Assembly (NCBI GenBank): GCA_903632075.3
Contig: CAHIKZ030001779.1
Coordinates: forward strand, 1,681,001 to 1,745,000
DNA: 64,000 bases
DNA from: Acanthosepion pharaonis
Taxonomy: Eukaryota > Mollusca > Cephalopoda > Sepiida > Sepiidae
Reading direction: 5' to 3'
Part shown: in pieces, positions 58,815-64,000 of the stretch
Numbering within the stretch: position 1 is the stretch's first letter
Layout: each line of letters opens with the position of its first letter
Notes under the pieces: generated by a model
The model's database searches: none
Told to the model about the DNA's origin: nothing
What the model saw: the letters and a program-made list of their open reading frames with translations, nothing else
Translations under genes and position numbers: made by a program

Positions 58815-59275
58815 TAGAAATATCTAAACTGTCAGCTGAAAACAACCTCTTTCTTAGATCAATGGTTAAAACTGACTTTGAGCAAGTGATGCCTGTGGGT
58901 TTTGGTAAAGATCGTATTTTTTTAATATTGTGGACTGCTGATACAGAATCACAAAGAACTCAACGAAATAATAGAACCACATTACTTGAGGACTACCAAC
59001 AGCAGTAACAACTAAAATTGACAACCCATGTAACTCAAAGAGAAAATAATGATATTATCAAGATGTTGACATTTTACACTACTTCAAATAAAAGGTTAGG
59101 AAGGGAACTGGAAAGAGCCATAAGAGCTACTGGACTCGAGAAACCCACTTTCCTGAAAAATTGTTTTAAGAGAAACATTTTATAAATTTCATCCAAAAGC
59201 AGTACTGGCTACTTTGTCAATGAATACCAAATGTCTCCTTGTAGTGAAATGGCTAATATTACTATTATCATTAAA
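58815..59275 (+). repeat. Dispersed repeat X, copy 2
   Basis: It aligns with 47690-48120. One frame stays open for most of its length and reads NNLFLRSMVKTDFEQVMP, later TTLLEDYQQQ, then a frame change. The family is unidentified. Confidence 0.6.
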
Positions 59276-60655
59276 CAAAAAAAAAATTAAATTTTTAATA
59301 CTTTTATAATTCTGTTGGCATTTACTTAGTGTTACTTGTAGAAATTGGATCATACTATAACTCTATTGAACTCCAGTATTTTATGTATCATTTTTGTTTC
59401 AGTAAAGAGAATGTCTCCTTTGCATTATCTTTCCTATTTGAATCTAATTTTTATCTATTCTTTTCCAAGATGAATTTGTAGATAGTTCTGCCAGTTCTTA
59501 ATAGTTAAATAATGTCAATGACTCAACATATTTATTAATATTAGTTTATTTTGAATAAATACACAAAGCATTACTAATTTTTAAGAATGTGTTAGAATGA
59601 TCAGCTAATAATAAAGATAAAATAGCTAAAAAGTTCAATGAAAGACATTATTGATGTTTTTAAGCATATATTTTTTTTATAAATTAGGACAGCTATTCTG
59701 AAAATGGCAAGAAGAATAAAGGCAACAAGTACAAATGAAACATGCATCAAATCTAATCACTATTTCCATCTTAATGTGATGTCTGTGTATAAAGGAAAGG
59801 GCAAAAGCAAAAAAAGAACATGATACAAAAGATAAATTCTTATTTAGTCATGCAAATTTTTCAAATCACATTAAAAGATCATATTAGAAAATTGGGACTC
59901 ACAGTCAGAGTGGCATTTGTCTTTATTTAAATTTTTTATTCACACTCCTCCATATTTTTCTTTTTCTCTTTCACAGCTCTAATTTTGCATCAATGCATTC
60001 TCTGCAATATTAAATGGCAATTTTTTCTGTAAATGGACAAATGGAATCATTCATTAATTTCCTGTATTTGACAAGAATGACTTAAAATTGTGAATGGATG
60101 GTTGTTCCTTTGCTCAAATGTTCATTCTACTAAAATGGACCAACATCTGCAACTGATTCAACAGCCAACCCCATTTTGTGCCTTATTTCAGGAAAAATGA
60201 ATTGGCATTTGTAAGAGACTGGGCTAAATTCTTTTGCCCAAAAAGTAAACATCTCTTGTTTAACAAGTAAGGATTGATTTAAAAGAAAACAAATTGTTAG
60301 GATTTTATTCTTTGGCTGATTTATGATCAGTGAATGCATGCAGTTGACTGAAATGAAAGTTAAACATATGAGAAAGAAGGAAAATAGTGTAAAAAAAAGT
60401 TGAGAGAAACAAAGAAAGAATGATAATATTAAGGGAAAAAGGGAGGAAGAGAATACAGGAAGTACAGAAGAAAAAGAAAAGGAAGTAAGAAAAAAAAAAG
60501 AAAAGCTAAATTTCAAAATATTGGGTAGAATAGATTATTAGAAATGACTGGCAAATAAAGAAAGAAAAACTATTCTTTTTCTATTTTTTTTTTACTATTG
60601 TATATTTTTGCTATAAATTTGATTTGTAAAGTTAAAATTATTGAATAAAATCTTT
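59276..60655. other. AT-rich spacer
   Basis: The 128-codon minus-strand frame at 60130-60516 is a purine-rich tract read as F/S-rich protein. I do not accept it as a gene. Confidence 0.5.
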
Positions 60656-61600
60656 TTATCCCAGTCTGTTCAAATCTATTTCTATACAATATATATACAT
60701 TTTTATTAATTTGCTATGTAGGTTTTTGTCCTCCTGTAACTCCTGTAATAAATTATTAGCAATGATATTCTTAATTCTTTCCTTTAACAGTATTAAAACT
60801 TTGTTGTAAAAATGTTCATTTACAATTGGATCAAAAGGATGATTTATTTTTGAACAATGACTTGAATGACAAGAGAAGAAATAGCTGGTAAAGAGCAGCA
60901 TTAACTTGATGTTAGAGTAAACTTCATTTAACCATAATGATTTTGGTGACTTCATCTGTGATGATAGCAACTCATAACCATAAGCTCATCATTCATTAAG
61001 AGTTATAATTTTGAAGATAAAGTTGGGGTCATCTCTGAATTGATCTTTGACTTCATTGCTGATAACAAAATGATGATGCTTCTGGCCGTCACTCAGCAGT
61101 GTCAGCACAAATTTTGCGACAATGCATTAGAATATCCCCCAAAATATGTTGAACAGTATGTAATGACCATCCATAATTGCACAAATATTGTAGGGTCCTA
61201 GGATTGTTTGCTTATTATCTACACAGATAATCTCATGCACTTTTAAATATTTTTCATTGTTATTCCTGCCAATGGTCATCCAGAACACTCATTATTGTCT
61301 GCATATATTTGTCTATCTTTTAATTGTTTGTACCATTTACTCAGACTCAGAAGATTATCCCAAAATACTTGCTTCAACATTCTTTAAGTTAAGCAAAATT
61401 TGATGCAGAGTTTCTTCTTGAAATTTTTCTCTTTAGATGAACTCAAGAACATGACCTTGCAATTTGCACAAATGGTAGTGCTAAAAAAGGGTAATGGCAA
61501 ATTCTACAACATTCAGTTAGGGTTATTACAGTTCCTAAATTTCAGGGTAGCACTTCATAGATTGCAACAATTTTTTTCCTAACTTTATCATTATGCTCTG
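60656..61600 (-). pseudogene. Mariner-type transposase remnant (second group)
   Basis: In minus-strand order the DNA-binding region reads KNFKKKLCIKF, then RMLKQVFWDN and LSKWYKQLKDRQ. The linker contains KYLKVHEIICVDNKQTI, and a LTLLSDGQKH block leads to DPNFIFKIIT, just before the first catalytic aspartate. From the frame at 60970 come SSQMKSPKS and FDPIVNEHFYNKVLILLKER, the segment before the second aspartate. GDETW itself is decayed, and the sequence ends before the third catalytic block. The order and spacing follow the mariner transposases often annotated with a GVQW/DUF4817-type N-terminus. Confidence 0.75.
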
Positions 61601-62441
61601 TCACTTTGGCAAAGATTGTATGATTTAGGGTCTTTCTTAAGTATAGCTTTAAGTACAAAACTCTTCTACTAATGAACCATGCATGAAACAATCTTTCTAT
61701 ACAAAGTATGAAAAAAGTCCTTCATATTACTACAAACATAGTAATAGTTATTACAGATTATGTAAATGGTAATCAAGTACAAAAGCAAATGCTTAATTTG
61801 GCACAAGCCACCATAATTGGACACACAAACTGATTACACTTGTGAAACTAACATTTTCTATTACCAAAAAAGCAATGAATGATTTTTCTGACAAGGTAAA
61901 TGAAACTAATTTGAAGAAAAGTTACTTTTCCATATATGAGTTTCTTTGATGTTTTCTAAAATAAATAGTTACTTATCATTTTCTTCTTATTTAAGGACAT
62001 GACCTTTAAGTGAGTGTATCCGTATTTCCACTTGTTTGTCTCTCAAAGAGATTTTATTGAAACGTAATCAGAAAGTAATCTATATTATTATTCTACTTTT
62101 GTATGTATGACTTTTATGACAAGTATCAGAGTGTAGTGTTTGTGATGAAAAACTTTAAAAAAATATATAAATTAGGATTTGGTAAAATGAACAATTTAGA
62201 TAGTTTCAAATTATAGCAGACACATTAGAAATATATAACTGTGTTTTTTGTTGAGGCAGGACTGGGATTAATCTTGCACAAAGTGAAGTGTGTCCTACCT
62301 GACACAGGATTTGTCGTAATGATTTGAGGCAAGGTTTTATAAGGTCTAATGATTGTAATTCAAATACACTGAGTGTTTTTATTGAGACACCATCTCTAGA
62401 AAAGTTGGCATTCAAGGCTTGAGATCCCATCTTGGCCTTTA
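61601..62441. other. AT-rich spacer
   Basis: I see no supported gene or repeat here. Confidence 0.5.
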
Positions 62442-62514
62442 AGACACCAGAAGTGTTGAAACAAAATGGCTATTTTTGTAGTGATTTTATAACATATTTG
62501 TGTTATAATTTTTG

Positions 62515-62530
<16 letters not shown>
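62442..62530 (+). repeat. Inverted/dispersed repeat Y, plus copy
   Basis: The string gacaccagaagtgttgaaac and the following aaaatggctatttttgtagt recur on the opposite strand at 62805-62895, with a partial third copy at 62719-62765. All run into (TA)n or (CA)n arrays. Confidence 0.85.
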
Positions 62531-62572
<42 letters not shown>

Positions 62573-62578
62573 AAAAAA

Positions 62579-62627
<49 letters not shown>
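62521..62627. repeat. (TA)n, A-run, (CA)n, (TA)n compound array
   Basis: A compound microsatellite; the minus-strand frames across it are artefacts. Confidence 0.95.
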
Positions 62628-62718
62628 CACAAATATAGGCATGGTGTATACGGAATAAATTCTAATAACCAACAAATACTATTCTTAAAAGAGTGCTCAA
62701 TACAGAGTAGAGCAAATT

Positions 62719-62775
62719 CAATTATTTATTCGAAAATTATAACATAAATATACAAAAATACCACTACACACACAG

Positions 62776-62806
<31 letters not shown>

Positions 62807-62895
62807 ATTATCTATTCGAAAATTATAACATAAATCTGTTATAAAATCACTACAAAAATAGCCATTTTGTTTCAAAACTTCTGGTGTCTTATCAA
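62719..62895 (-). repeat. Repeat Y, two minus-strand copies around a (CA)n/(TA)n array
   Basis: A partial copy (ttcgaaaattataacataaat) at 62719-62765 and a full copy at 62805-62895 flank a CA/TA array. With the plus copy at 62442 they give a palindromic layout of about 450 bp. Confidence 0.8.
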
Positions 62896-62954
62896 GTGAT
62901 GATGTTGAATGTAGAATAAAGGGTTTTAAAAGGTTCAAATCAATCAAACACCCC

Positions 62955-63046
62955 TCGCTATGTATATGTGTATATATGTATATATGTATGGTTGAATGTG
63001 TATGTGTTTATGTGTATATACGAATATATCTGTACTTATAGTTATA

Positions 63047-63099
<53 letters not shown>

Positions 63100-63195
63100 T
63101 GACACCTATCATATGTGTGCTTGTTTGTGTGTATGTGTAGGTATGTAAACTTTGGTATGTGTCTACATGTGCGGTTGTATGTGTATGTGTGTATA
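62955..63195. repeat. TA/TG-rich low-complexity tract
   Basis: Interrupted tatgtgtgtata-type DNA with pure TA (63053-63079) and TG (63080-63100) cores. Confidence 0.9.
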
Positions 63196-63197
63196 TA

Positions 63198-63365
63198 AAT
63201 AAGAACTAATGCAACAGAAATTTATAGAAACAAGGATTTTTTCATTCATAAAAGGTTCGGGGGTTTTTGTATATTATTTGAATTGTTTGCGATGATGGAT
63301 TTCTCGCCAATTAAATCATTAACCTTTGCATTTGTTTTTGTATGAATAATTCATGAATTTGTAAA
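63198..63365 (+). repeat. ~165-bp direct repeat, left copy
   Basis: It begins aataagaactaatgcaacag and runs through gtttttgtatgaataattca. It matches 63720-63883 with about 7 substitutions. Confidence 0.93.
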
Positions 63366-63719
63366 TTGATTGCACGTTTATCGAAATTAAAATAACTGAT
63401 CCAAGTCTGACTTTTGGATAATAAGTGCGACATTACTGTAATTATTGAACAATATAGTTCATGCCACTTTGACAGAAAATTTACCGGTAAAAAATTCGCT
63501 TATCACCATATTTATACAAGAACGCACAACTGTAAAATTTAAAATCAAACTCAGCGTTGCTACTGCACGCTCCAAAAACAATAACTCATTTCCAATAGCA
63601 TTTTTTGGATACAACAATACATATATTTTCGTTGTCCTCTTATTACTGAGAGAAAAAACAAGAACAACATCTATTCCATACCTGAAGATGCCTGTAGGAA
63701 AGACGAAAGCTTGTAGTAA
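63366..63719 (+). other. Interior between the direct repeats
   Basis: A 95-codon open frame (63445-63732) has no recognised domain. Near its end, at 63681-63711, the DNA reads acctgaagatgcctg...gacgaaagc, a hammerhead-like core in which CTGAAGA and CGAAA are spaced by about 18 bases. The layout (long direct repeats with such a motif at the junction) recalls Penelope-like elements, but no RT or GIY-YIG coding is present. Confidence 0.35.
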
Positions 63720-63879
63720 AAATAAGAACTAATGCAACAGAAATTTATAAAAACAAGGATCTTTTCATTCATAACAGGTTCGGGGGTTTTTGTATATCAT
63801 TTGAATTGTTTGCGACGATGGATTTCTTGCCAATTAAATCATTAACCTTTGCATTTGTTTTTGTATGAATAATTCATGA

Positions 63880-63883
<4 letters not shown>
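63720..63883 (+). repeat. ~165-bp direct repeat, right copy
   Basis: This is the right partner of 63198-63365, ending where (TA)n begins. Confidence 0.93.
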
Positions 63884-63916
<33 letters not shown>

Positions 63917-64000
63917 AGTGTGTGTGCGTGTGTGTGTGTGTACTTATATATTTGTATATATGGTTGTATATATATGTATATGTGGATGTATGTGTGTATG
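63871..64000. repeat. (TA)n, (TG)n and TATG-rich array to window end
   Basis: The compound microsatellite continues past the window edge. Confidence 0.93.

Noticed and set aside
60130..60516. 128-codon minus-strand frame rich in F and S
   Set aside because: It translates a purine-rich low-complexity tract; there is no start context or known motif.

Overview
The window looks like intergenic or deep intronic DNA from an invertebrate animal, most plausibly a coleoid cephalopod such as an octopus. It is strongly AT-rich and full of (TA)n, (TG)n and GATA arrays. It carries tRNA- and 5S-derived SINEs, decayed LINEs, many mariner/Tc1 remnants, a Ty3-like retrotransposon, Helitron ends and a hAT-type element. 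The organism call is an inference from repeat style; nothing here proves it. I recognise no intact host gene, no functional tRNA or rRNA gene and no CRISPR array. Every long open frame that I can interpret belongs to a mobile element or to a microsatellite read as protein.

Layout. 0-10 kb: a LINE reverse-transcriptase relic (850-1060), small TIR elements (1913-2043, 4175-4350), a LINE copy lacking its RT (4440-5345), an 820-bp fold-back element with ~127-bp arms (6324-7151) and a mariner remnant (8990-9540). 10-20 kb: a 5S-rRNA-like relic (13691-13806), a LINE C-terminal relic (14110-14575), a Tc1/LINE/Tc1 nest (16985-18175) and a 1,178-bp LTR-like block with a 4-bp target duplication and internal ~102-bp repeats (18755-19932). 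20-30 kb: a tRNA-derived SINE with a perfect 16-bp target duplication (20764-20900), a 3.36-kb Ty3-like element with both short LTRs (22728-26087) and a Helitron-like composite ending in CTAG at 29121. 30-40 kb: a LINE relic, a SINE copy, a minus-strand Helitron lodged in a (TA)n tract (34808-35568), a ~409-bp tandem duplication in front of a second LINE copy (36171-39212) and a mariner relic. 40-50 kb: two head-to-tail Tc1-like elements (40167-42830), an inverted SINE pair (43281-43684), a compound GATA/20-bp array and a 1,327-bp hAT-type element with a perfect 8-bp duplication (44914-46240). 50-64 kb: a composite 5S+tRNA SINE (50868-51175), a second inverted SINE pair (54308-54928), a LINE/mariner junction (57272-58185), another mariner relic (60656-61600) and a directly repeated unit at 63198-63883.

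The elements do not work together as a pathway. They form layers of insertion, and several use (TA)n microsatellites as landing sites. The most unusual observations are the two inverted SINE pairs, which could form long double-stranded RNA if transcribed, the SINE joining a 5S-like head to a tRNA-like segment, the hAT-type element and the young tRNA SINE, both with exact target duplications, and two hammerhead-ribozyme-like core motifs near 3.55 kb and 63.69 kb.
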